Positions 16,957-25,806 of a stretch of 64,000 nt of DNA are shown here, piece after piece (the first letter of the stretch is position 1; each line of letters opens with the position of its first letter). The position numbers and the translations under genes are program-made. This stretch comes from a bacterium (GTDB lineage Bacteria > Bacillota > Bacilli > Lactobacillales > Streptococcaceae), in the NCBI GenBank assembly GCA_905221215.1, contig CAJNCI010000002.1, positions 248,001-312,000 of the forward strand. The letters are read 5' to 3'. The notes beneath the pieces were generated by a model. The model had not been told where the DNA came from. It did no database searches and was given only the letters and a program-made list of their open reading frames with translations.

Positions 16957-17844
16957 TTATTTTGAAACTTCTTTTGCAAGAACAAAGTTTCCAAGTGTGG
17001 CAGAACCATTCCCTGCGACTGCTGGCGTCACGATGTAGTCACGCACATCTGGTACTGGTAGGTAACCATTGAGAAGAGATGTAAATTTCTCACGAACACG
17101 GTCCAGCATGTGTTGTTGAGCCATGACCCCTCCACCAAAGACAATCACGTCTGGGCGGAAAGTCACTGTCGCATTGACCGCAGCTTGAGCGATATAGTAG
17201 GCTTGGACATCCCAAACAGGGTTGTTGAGTTCAATGTTTTCCCCACGAACACCTGTACGAGCTTCTAAACTTGGACCAGCTGCATAGCCTTCCAGACATC
17301 CCTTATGGAAAGGACAAACACCCTTAAACTCTTTTTCAATATCCATTGGGTGTCTAGCTACATAGTAATGGCCCATCTCAGGGTGACCCACACCGCCGAT
17401 AAACTCACCACGTTGGATAACACCTGCACCGATACCTGTACCGATTGTATAGTAAACCAAGTTTTCGATACGACCACCAGCATTATTACGGGCAACCACT
17501 TCACCGTAGGCAGAGCTGTTTACGTCTGTAGTGAAGTACATTGGCACGTTGAGGGCGCGACGAAGGGCACCAAGCAAGTCCACATTTGCCCAGTTTGGTT
17601 TTGGAGTCGTTGTGATAAAACCATAAGTTTTTGAGTTTTTATCAATATCAATCGGACCAAATGAACCAACTGCAAGACCAGCAAGGTTGTCGAATTTTGA
17701 GAAGAACTCGATGGTTTTATCGATTGTTTCGATTGGAGTTGTTGTTGGAAATTGTGTTTTTTCTACAACGTTAAAGTTTTCATCACCGACAGCACAGACA
17801 AACTTTGTACCGCCCGCTTCCAAGCTTCCATATAATTTTGTCAT
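16957..17844 (-). CDS. scrK: Fructokinase ScrK (ROK family)
   Basis: ScrK phosphorylates the fructose released from sucrose-6-phosphate by ScrB, feeding glycolysis. At 295 aa it is a ROK kinase: the N-terminal phosphate loop region is GSLEAGGTKFVCAVG, GTGIGAGVIQRGE sits near residue 138, and the ROK zinc cluster is GHPEMGHYY ... CPFHKGCLEGYAAG. It lies 149 bp downstream of scrA in the same direction, behind a hairpin that probably lets some read-through pass. AGAGG precedes the ATG. Confidence 0.93.
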   Translation of the reverse strand: MTKLYGSLEAGGTKFVCAVGDENFNVVEKTQFPTTTPIETIDKTIEFFSKFDNLAGLAVGSFGPIDIDKNSKTYGFITTTPKPNWANVDLLGALRRALNVPMYFTTDVNSSAYGEVVARNNAGGRIENLVYYTIGTGIGAGVIQRGEFIGGVGHPEMGHYYVARHPMDIEKEFKGVCPFHKGCLEGYAAGPSLEARTGVRGENIELNNPVWDVQAYYIAQAAVNATVTFRPDVIVFGGGVMAQQHMLDRVREKFTSLLNGYLPVPDVRDYIVTPAVAGNGSATLGNFVLAKEVSK

Positions 17845-17944
17845 GATAAACCTCTTGTTTTTATTTTCTTTATTATAGCATATTTCGAAAGTCTAAATTT
17901 CTCTATTTTTTAGATTTTCCTCTGTAAATCTTACCATTCAAGCA

Positions 17945-17975
17945 AAAACGAACAAACATGTCATTTGTTCGTTTT
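17945..17975 (-). terminator. Terminator after scrA
   Basis: A perfect 12 bp stem, AAAACGAACAAA/TTTGTTCGTTTT, with a 7 nt loop. It lies between scrA and scrK and may partly attenuate scrK. Confidence 0.75.
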
Positions 17976-17993
17976 CACATTAGAGAGGATTGA

Positions 17994-19880
17994 TTAGATT
18001 TTCACTTCGATCACAGCATCCCCCTTAGCAACTGAACCTGTTGCTACTGGAGCTACTGAAGCGTAGTCAGCTGTATTTGTAACGATAACCATTGTTGTAT
18101 CATCAAGACCAGCTGCAGCGATTTTGTTTGAGTCAAAGGTTCCAAGAACATCGCCTGCTTTCACCTTGTCACCTTGGGCAACTTTTTGTTCGAAACCTTC
18201 ACCGTTCATTGTTACAGTGTCGATACCAACGTGGATCAAGACTTCAGCACCATTAGTTGTTTTCAAACCAAAAGCGTGTCCTGTTGGAAAGGCGATTGAA
18301 ACTTCAGCATCAGCTGGTGCATAGACCACACCTTGGCTAGGTTTCACAGCGATACCTTGTCCCATAGCTCCACTTGAGAAGACTGGGTCATTGACATCCG
18401 CAAGAGCGACAACGTCACCAACGATAGGAGTTACAAGTGTTTCATTTTGAAGAGCTGCTGGAATGTTACCAGTTGTTTCTTCTTGGACCAAACGTTCTGT
18501 CGCTACTTCAGTAGCAACTTCTTTTTCATCCTCATAACCAAACATGTAAGTAAGAGCAAAACCAAGTGCAAATGATACAGCTACCATAAGAAGGTATTGG
18601 GCAAGTTGTCCGTTACCAACATAAAGCATTGTACCAGGGATGATGGTGATACCACTACCATTACCAGCAAGTCCAAGGATAGAAGCCAATCCACCACCGA
18701 TTGCACCAGCAATCAATGAGAGGAAGAATGGTTTACGGAAGCGCAAGTTCACCCCGAAGATAGCAGGCTCTGTAATACCGAGGAAGGCAGAAAGAGCAGC
18801 TGGGAAAGCAAGTGTTTTTAGTTTTGGATTTTTAGTTTTGACACCAACCGCAACAGTTGCAGCACCTTGAGCTGTCATAGCAGCAGTGATGATAGCGTTG
18901 AATGGGTTAGCATGGTCAGCAGCAAGCAATTGAACTTCAAGCAAGTTGAAGATATGGTGCACACCTGACACGACGATCAATTGGTGAACCCCACCAATCA
19001 AGAAACCACCAAGACCAAATGGCATACTAAGGATCGCTTTTGTCGCGATAAGGATGTAGTTTTCAACAACGTGAAAGACTGGTCCGATGACAAATAGTCC
19101 AAGGATAGACATAACCAAAAGTGTCACGAATGGTGTTACCAAAAGGTCAATGACATCTGGAACGACCTTGCGGACAGCTTTTTCAAATTTAGCTCCGACA
19201 ACCCCGATGATGAAGGCTGGAAGAACGGAACCTTGCAAACCAACAACAGGGATGAAACCAAAGAAGTTCATAGCTGTTACTTCACCACCTTGAGCAACTG
19301 CCCAAGCGTTTGGAAGTGAGCCAGAAACAAGCATCATACCAAGAACGATACCAACGGCAGGGTTACCACCGAATACACGGAAGGTTGACCAAACAACCAA
19401 ACCTGGCAAGATGATGAAGGCTGTATCTGTCAAGATTTGTGTGTAAGTTGCAAAGTCTCCTGGAAGTGGCATTTCAAGAGCAATGAAAAGACCACGCACA
19501 CCCATGAAGAGACCTGTCGCTACGATAACTGGGATGATTGGAACGAAAACGTCACCGAAAGTACGGATAGCACGTTGGAACCAGTTCCCTTGTTTAGCAG
19601 CTTCTGCTTTCATGTCATCTTTAGATGATGTTGGTAAACCAAGTGCAACAACTTCATCGTACATTTTGTTTACTGTACCAGTACCAAAGATGATTTGGTA
19701 TTGACCTGAGTTAAAGAAAGCACCTTGAACTTTTTCCAAGTTCTCAATCACTTCTTTATTGATTTTTCCTTCATCTTTGACCATGACACGAAGACGAGTC
19801 GCACAGTGAGCTACACTGTTGACATTTTCACGTCCACCCAAGGCATCGATGACTTTTTTTGCAATTTCCTGATTGTTCAT
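17994..19880 (-). CDS. scrA: Sucrose-specific PTS permease EIIBCA, ScrA
   Basis: ScrA imports sucrose as sucrose-6-phosphate. The order is EIIB (residues 1-80, phospho-Cys in VAHCATRLR), a ten-helix EIIC (about 110-450, GITEPAIFGVNLRFRKPF) and EIIA (about 480-628, phospho-His in GAEVLIHVGIDTV). All three phosphotransfer parts are present, so no separate EIIA-Glc is needed. A TTG two codons upstream is also in frame. ATG 19878-19880 is preferred because the AGGAG spacing is 10 nt against only 4 nt for the TTG. It is transcribed divergently from scrB. Confidence 0.96.
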   Translation of the reverse strand: MNNQEIAKKVIDALGGRENVNSVAHCATRLRVMVKDEGKINKEVIENLEKVQGAFFNSGQYQIIFGTGTVNKMYDEVVALGLPTSSKDDMKAEAAKQGNWFQRAIRTFGDVFVPIIPVIVATGLFMGVRGLFIALEMPLPGDFATYTQILTDTAFIILPGLVVWSTFRVFGGNPAVGIVLGMMLVSGSLPNAWAVAQGGEVTAMNFFGFIPVVGLQGSVLPAFIIGVVGAKFEKAVRKVVPDVIDLLVTPFVTLLVMSILGLFVIGPVFHVVENYILIATKAILSMPFGLGGFLIGGVHQLIVVSGVHHIFNLLEVQLLAADHANPFNAIITAAMTAQGAATVAVGVKTKNPKLKTLAFPAALSAFLGITEPAIFGVNLRFRKPFFLSLIAGAIGGGLASILGLAGNGSGITIIPGTMLYVGNGQLAQYLLMVAVSFALGFALTYMFGYEDEKEVATEVATERLVQEETTGNIPAALQNETLVTPIVGDVVALADVNDPVFSSGAMGQGIAVKPSQGVVYAPADAEVSIAFPTGHAFGLKTTNGAEVLIHVGIDTVTMNGEGFEQKVAQGDKVKAGDVLGTFDSNKIAAAGLDDTTMVIVTNTADYASVAPVATGSVAKGDAVIEVKI

Positions 19881-19917
19881 TTGCAAAAATCTCCTTATAT
19901 AAAATTTTGTTCTTGTT

Positions 19918-19982
19918 TGAAAGCGATTTTATTCGCCCTACGACTATTATTTTATCATGTTTTAGAAATATGTCAAGCGTTT
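19918..19982 (-). promoter_or_regulatory. scrA promoter with ScrR-type operator and cre-like site
   Basis: -35 TTGACA (19971-19976), 16 bp spacer, -10 TAAAAT (19949-19954). The -35 lies inside AAACGCTTGACA (19971-19982); the near-identical AAACGTTTGACA recurs on the scrB side, so it is probably a ScrR operator. Downstream, 19918-19931 (TGAAAGCGATTTTA) fits the CcpA cre consensus with one mismatch. Confidence 0.6.
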
Positions 19983-20157
19983 TGCAGAAAAAATATCATT
20001 TCCACTTAGTAGCCTTGCGTTAGATTGATTGTTTTTGACGGTTTTAGCAGATAACACTTAAAAAAATAAGTTTAAAATCTTTGTTATCAGGATTCTATTT
20101 CATTATCTTTCATCTTTTCTTGAAAAGTTGATTGATTTTCTGGTTTTGATTTGTGAT

Positions 20158-20226
20158 AAACGTTTGACAGTTTTTTCTCTTTTTTAACATAAAAGACTTG
20201 CTTTTTCAACCGAAAACGGTTACTAT
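20158..20226 (+). promoter_or_regulatory. scrB promoter with putative ScrR operators
   Basis: -35 TTGCTT (20198-20203), 17 bp spacer, -10 TACTAT (20221-20226). AACCGAAAACGGTT (20208-20221) is a palindrome over the spacer. AAACGTTTGACA (20158-20169) is the upstream copy of the motif at the scrA promoter. The divergent gap 19881-20259 holds these two promoters and otherwise nothing recognised. Confidence 0.6.
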
Positions 20227-20259
20227 TAAAAGTGATAAGATTATTGGAGGAATGAATGA

Positions 20260-21714
20260 ATGGAATGGACAACTGAGCGTCGTTACAGACTTTATCAAGA
20301 TTGGACGCAAGAAGAAATTCAACATATAAAGGAAAATATGGCACAATCTCCATGGCATACTCATTACCATGTTGAGCCAAAAACAGGACTTCTCAACGAC
20401 CCAAATGGCTTTTCTTACTTTGATGGGAAGTGGATTGTTTTTTATCAGAACTTTCCTTTTGGTGCAGCCCACGGTTTGAAATCTTGGGTGCAATTGGAAA
20501 GCGATGATTTGATTCACTTTAAAGAAACTGGAATCAAAGTTTTACCAGATACTCCATTAGATAGCCACGGTGCCTACTCTGGTTCTGCTATGCAATTTGG
20601 TGATCAGTTATTCCTATTCTATACAGGAAATGTTCGTGATGAAAACTGGATCCGTCACCCATACCAAATTGGAGCTTTGATGGATAAGGATGGCAAAATT
20701 ACAAAGATTGATGAGATCTTGATCGACCAGCCAGCAGACTCTACTGACCACTTCCGTGATCCGCAAATTTTTAACTTCAAGGGCCAATACTATGCTATCG
20801 TCGGTGGACAGGACTTGGAGAAAAAAGGCTTCGTCCGTCTCTACAAGGCTGTTGACAACGACTACACAAACTGGCAAGTTGTTGGCGACCTTGACTTTGC
20901 TAACGACCGCACTGCCTACATGATGGAATGTCCTAATCTGGTCTTTGTAGGGGAGCAACCTGTCCTTCTCTACTGCCCACAAGGATTGGATAAAGATGTT
21001 CTAGACTACGATAATATCTATCCAAATATGTATAAAATTGGGGCTTCCTTTGACCCTGAAAATGCCAAAATGGTAGATGTGTCTCAACTCCAAAACATGG
21101 ATTTTGGTTTTGAAGCCTATGCAACCCAAGCCTTCAACGCTCCTGATGGACGTGCTCTAGCAGTTAGCTGGCTTGGTTTGCCAGATGTTTCTTACCCATC
21201 TGACCGTTTTGACCACCAAGGAACCTTCTCTTTGGTCAAAGAACTAACTATCAAAGATGGCAAACTCTACCAATACCCAGTCGCGACTATCAAGGACCTT
21301 CGTGCTTCTGAAGAAGCCTTCTCAAACCGTCCCCAAACCAATAACAGCTACGAACTTGAACTCAACTTGGAACCTAATAGCCAGAGCGAGATTGTCTTAC
21401 TTGCTGATAAAGAAGGCAAGGGACTTTCCATCAACTTTGACCTTGCAAATGGTCAAGTGACAGTAGATCGTAGCCAGGCTGGTGAACAGTACGCTCAAGA
21501 ATTTGGGACAACTCGCTCTTGCCCTATCGATAATCAGGCTACTACTGCTACAATTTTCATTGATAACTCTGTCTTTGAAATTTTCATCAATAAAGGAGAA
21601 AAAGTATTTTCTGGTCGTGTCTTCCCACATGCGGACCAAAATGGTATCCTCATCAGGTCTGGAAACCCAACTGGAACTTACTATGAATTAGATTATGGTC
21701 GCAAAACTAACTGA
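20260..21714 (+). CDS. scrB: Sucrose-6-phosphate hydrolase ScrB (GH32)
   Basis: ScrB splits sucrose-6-phosphate into glucose-6-phosphate and fructose. At 484 aa it is a GH32 five-bladed beta-propeller: nucleophile Asp in GLLNDPNGF (about residue 47), stabiliser Asp in HFRDPQIF (about residue 167) and acid/base Glu in MECPNLVF (about residue 220). A C-terminal beta-sandwich follows. Three ATGs lie in ATGAATGAATGG; the one at 20260 has GGAGG 9 nt before it. Its 3' end overlaps scrR by 20 nt. Confidence 0.96.
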   Translation: MEWTTERRYRLYQDWTQEEIQHIKENMAQSPWHTHYHVEPKTGLLNDPNGFSYFDGKWIVFYQNFPFGAAHGLKSWVQLESDDLIHFKETGIKVLPDTPLDSHGAYSGSAMQFGDQLFLFYTGNVRDENWIRHPYQIGALMDKDGKITKIDEILIDQPADSTDHFRDPQIFNFKGQYYAIVGGQDLEKKGFVRLYKAVDNDYTNWQVVGDLDFANDRTAYMMECPNLVFVGEQPVLLYCPQGLDKDVLDYDNIYPNMYKIGASFDPENAKMVDVSQLQNMDFGFEAYATQAFNAPDGRALAVSWLGLPDVSYPSDRFDHQGTFSLVKELTIKDGKLYQYPVATIKDLRASEEAFSNRPQTNNSYELELNLEPNSQSEIVLLADKEGKGLSINFDLANGQVTVDRSQAGEQYAQEFGTTRSCPIDNQATTATIFIDNSVFEIFINKGEKVFSGRVFPHADQNGILIRSGNPTGTYYELDYGRKTN

Positions 21715-22660
21715 TGTCGCCAAACTTGCAGGCGTCAGCCCTACTACCGTTTCTCGGGTTATCAATAAAAAAGGCTATCTCTCTGAGAAAACCATTCAAA
21801 AGGTAAATGAAGCCATGCGAGAATTGGGCTATAAACCCAATAATCTGGCTCGTAGTCTGCAAGGAAAATCAGCTAAGTTAATCGGCTTGATTTTCCCAAA
21901 TATTTCCAACGTTTTCTATGCAGAATTGATTGATAAACTGGAACACCAACTCTTCAAAAATGGCTACAAGACCATCATCTGCAACAGCGAGCACGATTCT
22001 GAAAAGGAACGGGAGTACATCGAAATGCTGGAAGCCAATCAGGTAGACGGCATCATTTCTGGTAGTCACAACTTGGGAATCGAAGACTACAATCGCGTGA
22101 CAGCGCCGATTATTTCCTTTGACCGAAACTTGTCTCCAGACATCCCTGTCGTTTCCTCTGACAACTATGCTGGTGGGGTTCTTGCTGCCCAGACTTTGGT
22201 TAAGACAGGCGCCCAGTCTATCATCATGATTACTGGGAATGACAATTCTAATTCGCCAACTGGACTGCGCCACGCTGGCTTTGCTTCCATACTCCCAAAA
22301 GCTCCTATTATCAATGTTTCCAGTGACTTTTCTCCTGTCAGAAAAGAAATGGAAATCAAGAATATCTTGACCCGACAAAAACCAGATGCCATCTTTGCTT
22401 CGGATGATTTGACAGCTATTCTGGTCATCAAAATAGCTCAAGAATTGGGAATTTCTGTCCCTGAAGAGCTCAAGGTCATCGGCTACGATGGTACCTACTT
22501 TATCGAGAATTACTACCCTCATTTGACGACGATAAAACAACCTATGAAAGAGATTGCCCAACTCACTGTTGATCTCCTCTTGCAAAAGATCGAAGGCAAG
22601 GAAGTCGCAACAACCGGTTACTTCTTACCGGTTACTCTATTACCAGGAAAAAGTATTTAA
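21695..22660 (+). CDS. scrR: LacI-family sucrose operon repressor ScrR
   Basis: A 321 aa repressor with an N-terminal LacI HTH (KLTDVAKLAGVSPTTVSRVI, residues 4-23), a hinge and a periplasmic-binding-protein-like sensor domain that in this family binds a fructose-containing ligand. It overlaps scrB by 20 nt without a clear ribosome-binding site, so it depends on translational coupling. It probably represses both divergent scr promoters and itself. Its TAA abuts a BOX element. Confidence 0.94.
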   Translation: MVAKLTDVAKLAGVSPTTVSRVINKKGYLSEKTIQKVNEAMRELGYKPNNLARSLQGKSAKLIGLIFPNISNVFYAELIDKLEHQLFKNGYKTIICNSEHDSEKEREYIEMLEANQVDGIISGSHNLGIEDYNRVTAPIISFDRNLSPDIPVVSSDNYAGGVLAAQTLVKTGAQSIIMITGNDNSNSPTGLRHAGFASILPKAPIINVSSDFSPVRKEMEIKNILTRQKPDAIFASDDLTAILVIKIAQELGISVPEELKVIGYDGTYFIENYYPHLTTIKQPMKEIAQLTVDLLLQKIEGKEVATTGYFLPVTLLPGKSI

Positions 22661-22774
22661 TACTCTTCAAAAATCTCTTCAAACCACGTCAGCTTCCATC
22701 TGCCACCTCAAAGCAGTGCTTTGAGCAACCTGCGGCTAGCTTCCTAGTTTGCTCTTTGATTTTCATTGAGTATA
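22661..22774 (+). repeat. BOX element (boxA-boxC, no full boxB)
   Basis: It starts TACTCTTCAAAAATCTCTTC (boxA) and ends in the boxC sequence with GGCTAGCTTCCTAGTTTG and TTTTCATTGAGTATA, as in pneumococcal BOX repeats. Its first base directly follows the scrR stop codon. Confidence 0.85.
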
Positions 22775-22782
22775 AGCACAAG

Positions 22783-22813
22783 AAAACTCAGACTAATTCG
22801 TCTGAGTTTTTTT
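22783..22813. terminator. Terminator between scrR and mvaA
   Basis: AAAACTCAGAC/GTCTGAGTTTT, an 11 bp stem with a 6 nt loop and a seven-T run on the plus strand. It serves the convergent scrBR and mvaSA units. Confidence 0.85.
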
Positions 22814-24086
22814 ATGATCTTAAGTTTTCGAGATAGCGCTGGGCTGTCTCTAGGTTAAAGGTTTTATCTGCGATAAGTTGCTCAACTAGGGGAGCTACCT
22901 CGGATTCACTAGCACCTGCAAGAAGTGCCAAGGATTTGGCCTGCAATTTCATGTGGCCTTGCTGGATGCCTGTACTCACCAAGGCTTTGAGGGCCGCAAA
23001 GTTTTGGGCAAGCCCGATAGACACGATAATCTGAGCCAATTCTTTGGCAGAAGGATTTCCCAGTAGTTCATGACTGAGCGCTACACGGGGGTTGAGGCCG
23101 ATAGAGCCACCCTTAGTCGCTACAGGCATAGGTAGGGTCATCTGGCCCACCAATTCTTCTCTTTCAAGGTCCAGCGTCCATTGACTAAGACCTTGATAGC
23201 GCCCGTCTCGACTAGCAAATGCATGAGCACCAGCTTCGATGGCACGCCAGTCATTACCAGTGGCAATCAAAATGGCATCGATACCGTTAAAAATCCCTTT
23301 ATTGTGGGTAGCTGCTCGATAAGGATCAGCCTGTGCAAACTGACTAGCCAAAGCCATTTTCTCTGCAATTTCTCGTCCTTGATCCTTTTGCTGGCTCAAG
23401 TAACGAAAGGCGATGCGGCAACTTGCAGTCACCAGAGAATCGGTCGCGTAGTTGGACAGAATCCCCATAAGACTCTGCCCCTGACTGAGTTCTTCTAAGA
23501 CTGGTTTCAAAGCCTCCAGCATGGTGTTGAGCATATTAGCACCCATGGCTTCCTGGGTATCGACATGGAGATAAACAACGAGAAAGTCTGTTTCGCCTTT
23601 GATCTGTTCTACATGCAAATCACGCGCCCCGCCTCCACGTTTAACGATAGAAGGATAGGCTTGATTGGCAAGTTCTAAAAGTTCTGTTTTCTTGCTTGCA
23701 ATCTTCTCTTGCGCTTGTTCAGGAGCAGCAACTTGATAAAGGGCTACCTGACCGATCATCTGGCGCTCATGGACTTGCGCAGTAAAACCGCCTGCACGCT
23801 TAATGATTTTACTGGCATAGCTGGCCGCAGCAACCACAGAGGGCTCTTCTGTCACATAGGGAACTGTGTATTCCTGACCATTGACAAGGACCTCTGGGAC
23901 TAGCGAATAAGGCAGAGAAAAAGTTCCCACTACATTCTCACTCAGCTGGTCTGCGACAGTCACGCTAATCTGTTCATCCTGCTCCAAACTCGCTTGCTTC
24001 TCAGGACTAAGGAGCGCCTGAGCTTTTAACAGCTCAAGGCGCTCTTGGTATGATTTTTTAGAAAATCCATTCCAACTTATCTTCAT
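22812..24086 (-). CDS. mvaA: Hydroxymethylglutaryl-CoA reductase MvaA (class II)
   Basis: MvaA reduces HMG-CoA to mevalonate in the mevalonate route to isopentenyl diphosphate, which Gram-positive cocci use for isoprenoids and cell-wall lipid carriers. At 424 aa it is a bacterial class II enzyme. Signatures are KRAGGFTA (catalytic Glu region EEPSVVAAASYASK just before), GNDWRAIEAG and the C-terminal LVSTGIQQGHMKLQ with the catalytic His. The start shares one base with the mvaS stop (TAATG), so translation is coupled. Confidence 0.96.
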   Translation of the reverse strand: MKISWNGFSKKSYQERLELLKAQALLSPEKQASLEQDEQISVTVADQLSENVVGTFSLPYSLVPEVLVNGQEYTVPYVTEEPSVVAAASYASKIIKRAGGFTAQVHERQMIGQVALYQVAAPEQAQEKIASKKTELLELANQAYPSIVKRGGGARDLHVEQIKGETDFLVVYLHVDTQEAMGANMLNTMLEALKPVLEELSQGQSLMGILSNYATDSLVTASCRIAFRYLSQQKDQGREIAEKMALASQFAQADPYRAATHNKGIFNGIDAILIATGNDWRAIEAGAHAFASRDGRYQGLSQWTLDLEREELVGQMTLPMPVATKGGSIGLNPRVALSHELLGNPSAKELAQIIVSIGLAQNFAALKALVSTGIQQGHMKLQAKSLALLAGASESEVAPLVEQLIADKTFNLETAQRYLENLRS

Positions 24087-25258
24087 TATTTTTCAACCTT
24101 GCTATAACGGCGTTGGTGGTCCACAATTTCAACCAAGGCAAAATCTTGATTTTCATAGCCAGCAAACTGGGCAGAGTTTGTTTCATCCAAGTCCACTTCC
24201 TCAAAGAAGACTTTTTCATAATCTGCAACGGATAGGGCAGTTCGTTGGTTGAGCTTATTCAAGCGGTCTTTATCCAGATAAGCTTCATATCCTTCAACCA
24301 ATTCACCACTGAAGAACTCAGCCACAGCACCACTTCCGTAACTATAAAGGGCGATTTTATCCCCAGCCTTCAAGCTATCTGTATTTTCCAAGAGAGATAA
24401 AAGTCCTAGGAAAAGTGAACCAGTGTAGATGTTCCCCACCTTTTGACTGTAGAGAATAGACTGGTCAAAATGCTTTTGCAAGAGGTCTTTTTTCTCTTGA
24501 GGCAGGTTCTTATCCATGATTTTTTTCAAGCCTTTTAGCGCTAATTTAGGATAAGGCAAATGGAAGCAAACAGCCGCAAAATCATCTAAAGTAAGCTGGT
24601 AGCGTTTTTGATATTCAAGCCAAGTCGTTTTCAAACTATCCAAATATTGTTGGGTAGAATAGACACCATTTACATAAGGAGTTGTTGAGTAATTTGGACG
24701 CCAGAAATCCATGATGTCACGAGTTTGAGCCACATTGTCATTATTAAAGGCCATAATGCGTGGATTTTGTGTAATCAACATAGCGACACTTCCAGCACCC
24801 TGAGTTGGTTCTCCCGGAGTTTCAATACCATATTTGGCAATATCACTGGCAATAACCAAAACTTTGGACTCTGGAGAATTTTCCACATGCAATTTGGCAT
24901 AATGAAGGGCAGCTGTCGCTCCATAGCAGGCTTCTTTGATCTCGAAACTACGAGCAAAGGGCTGGATGCCCAGCAAGCCATGCACAAAGACAGCTGCAGC
25001 CTTACTCTGGTCAATTCCTGACTCGGTAGCCACAATGACCATATCGATTTCTTGTCTTTCTTGCTCAGTTAAAATAGAGTCACTTGCACTGGCCGCCAAG
25101 GTCACGATATCCTCAGTTAGGGGCGCAATACTCAATTCCTTGAGCAAGAGTCCTTTACTTAATTTTTCAGGGTCAATTCCCCTCGCTTCTGCTAAGTCTT
25201 GTAATTTCAAGACATATTGACTGGTCGCAAAACCAATCTTATCAATACCGATTGTCAT
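24086..25258 (-). CDS. mvaS: Hydroxymethylglutaryl-CoA synthase MvaS
   Basis: MvaS condenses acetyl-CoA and acetoacetyl-CoA to HMG-CoA. At 390 aa it is a thiolase-fold enzyme: catalytic Cys in FEIKEACYGATAAL (about residue 110), catalytic Glu in IVATESGIDQSKA (about residue 78), and a conserved His in CFHLPYPK. The frame is open for eight more codons upstream, but ATG 25256-25258 has GAGG 5 nt before it and gives the family start MTIGIDKIGF. First gene of the mvaS-mvaA operon. Confidence 0.95.
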   Translation of the reverse strand: MTIGIDKIGFATSQYVLKLQDLAEARGIDPEKLSKGLLLKELSIAPLTEDIVTLAASASDSILTEQERQEIDMVIVATESGIDQSKAAAVFVHGLLGIQPFARSFEIKEACYGATAALHYAKLHVENSPESKVLVIASDIAKYGIETPGEPTQGAGSVAMLITQNPRIMAFNNDNVAQTRDIMDFWRPNYSTTPYVNGVYSTQQYLDSLKTTWLEYQKRYQLTLDDFAAVCFHLPYPKLALKGLKKIMDKNLPQEKKDLLQKHFDQSILYSQKVGNIYTGSLFLGLLSLLENTDSLKAGDKIALYSYGSGAVAEFFSGELVEGYEAYLDKDRLNKLNQRTALSVADYEKVFFEEVDLDETNSAQFAGYENQDFALVEIVDHQRRYSKVEK

Positions 25259-25331
25259 ATTTACCTCTGTTTTATCATTCATGTAAAAAATCGTTCTATA
25301 CTATTTTATCACAAATGGCAGTAAAAGAGAG

Positions 25332-25361
25332 AAAAAAGACTTGATTCACCAAATCAAGTCT
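25332..25361 (-). terminator. Terminator of the small secreted protein gene
   Basis: AGACTTGATT/AATCAAGTCT, a 10 bp stem. The minus strand continues with TTTTT. Confidence 0.75.
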
Positions 25362-25388
25362 CTTGTTAGTCATAGTTTTAAATAATGA

Positions 25389-25700
25389 TTAGTTGCTATA
25401 GAGTTCACCAACATAAGTAGCTTTATAAGCCCCATTCTCAGTTATCAGTTCCTGGAGGATTAAATTTCCCGAGTAAGTCCTTCCCATCTCATCTACAAAT
25501 TCTTGATAAAACTGACTAGTAGGAATTTCTCTGATATCCTTATCAAATATCTTGTCAAGTGTTTTACTAACCTTCTCAGCAATCAACTGATGCTCTTGCA
25601 ATCCACTTTGAAACTCTGAGCCTGAACTAGAAACCATGACTGGAATAAACAACAAAGTCAGTAGACTTACAGACAATAAGGAAAATAGTAATTTTTTCAT
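25389..25700 (-). CDS. Small secreted protein of unknown function
   Basis: A 103 aa protein with a Sec signal peptide: MKKLLFSLLSVSLLTLLFIP, hydrophobic to about residue 23, then a VMVSSSG cleavage region. No lipobox Cys and no LPXTG are present. The mature part of about 78 residues is acidic, Glu/Asp-rich, with a helical start (EHQLIAEKVSKTLDKIFDKD) and a strand-rich end. It is a single-gene unit with its own strong promoter, a cre-like site and a terminator. I do not recognise a family. Confidence 0.7.
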   Translation of the reverse strand: MKKLLFSLLSVSLLTLLFIPVMVSSSGSEFQSGLQEHQLIAEKVSKTLDKIFDKDIREIPTSQFYQEFVDEMGRTYSGNLILQELITENGAYKATYVGELYSN

Positions 25701-25723
25701 GATTTTTCCTCCTTTCTATATAT

Positions 25724-25752
25724 AGAATACTACATAGAGAAAGCGCTGTCAA
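25724..25752 (-). promoter_or_regulatory. Promoter with overlapping cre-like site
   Basis: -35 TTGACA (25747-25752), 17 bp spacer, -10 TATTCT (25724-25729). TGACAGCGCTTTCT (25738-25751) matches the CcpA cre consensus except for the last base and overlaps the -35, a repressing position. Confidence 0.65.
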
Positions 25753-25806
25753 TTTATTTGTCTTATTTTTCAGAAAATTCTTTTGTTTCTGAAAACTCTA
25801 CGATAC

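Noticed and set aside
20164..20192. TTGACA at 20164-20169 as a second scrB promoter
   Set aside because: No acceptable -10 follows at 16-18 bp; the motif is better explained as a ScrR operator copy.
21878..22585. 235-codon minus-strand frame opposite scrR
   Set aside because: Antisense shadow of a clear LacI repressor; no recognisable domain.
25259..25282. Longer MvaS start
   Set aside because: No ribosome-binding site; the shorter start has GAGG with good spacing and matches the family.
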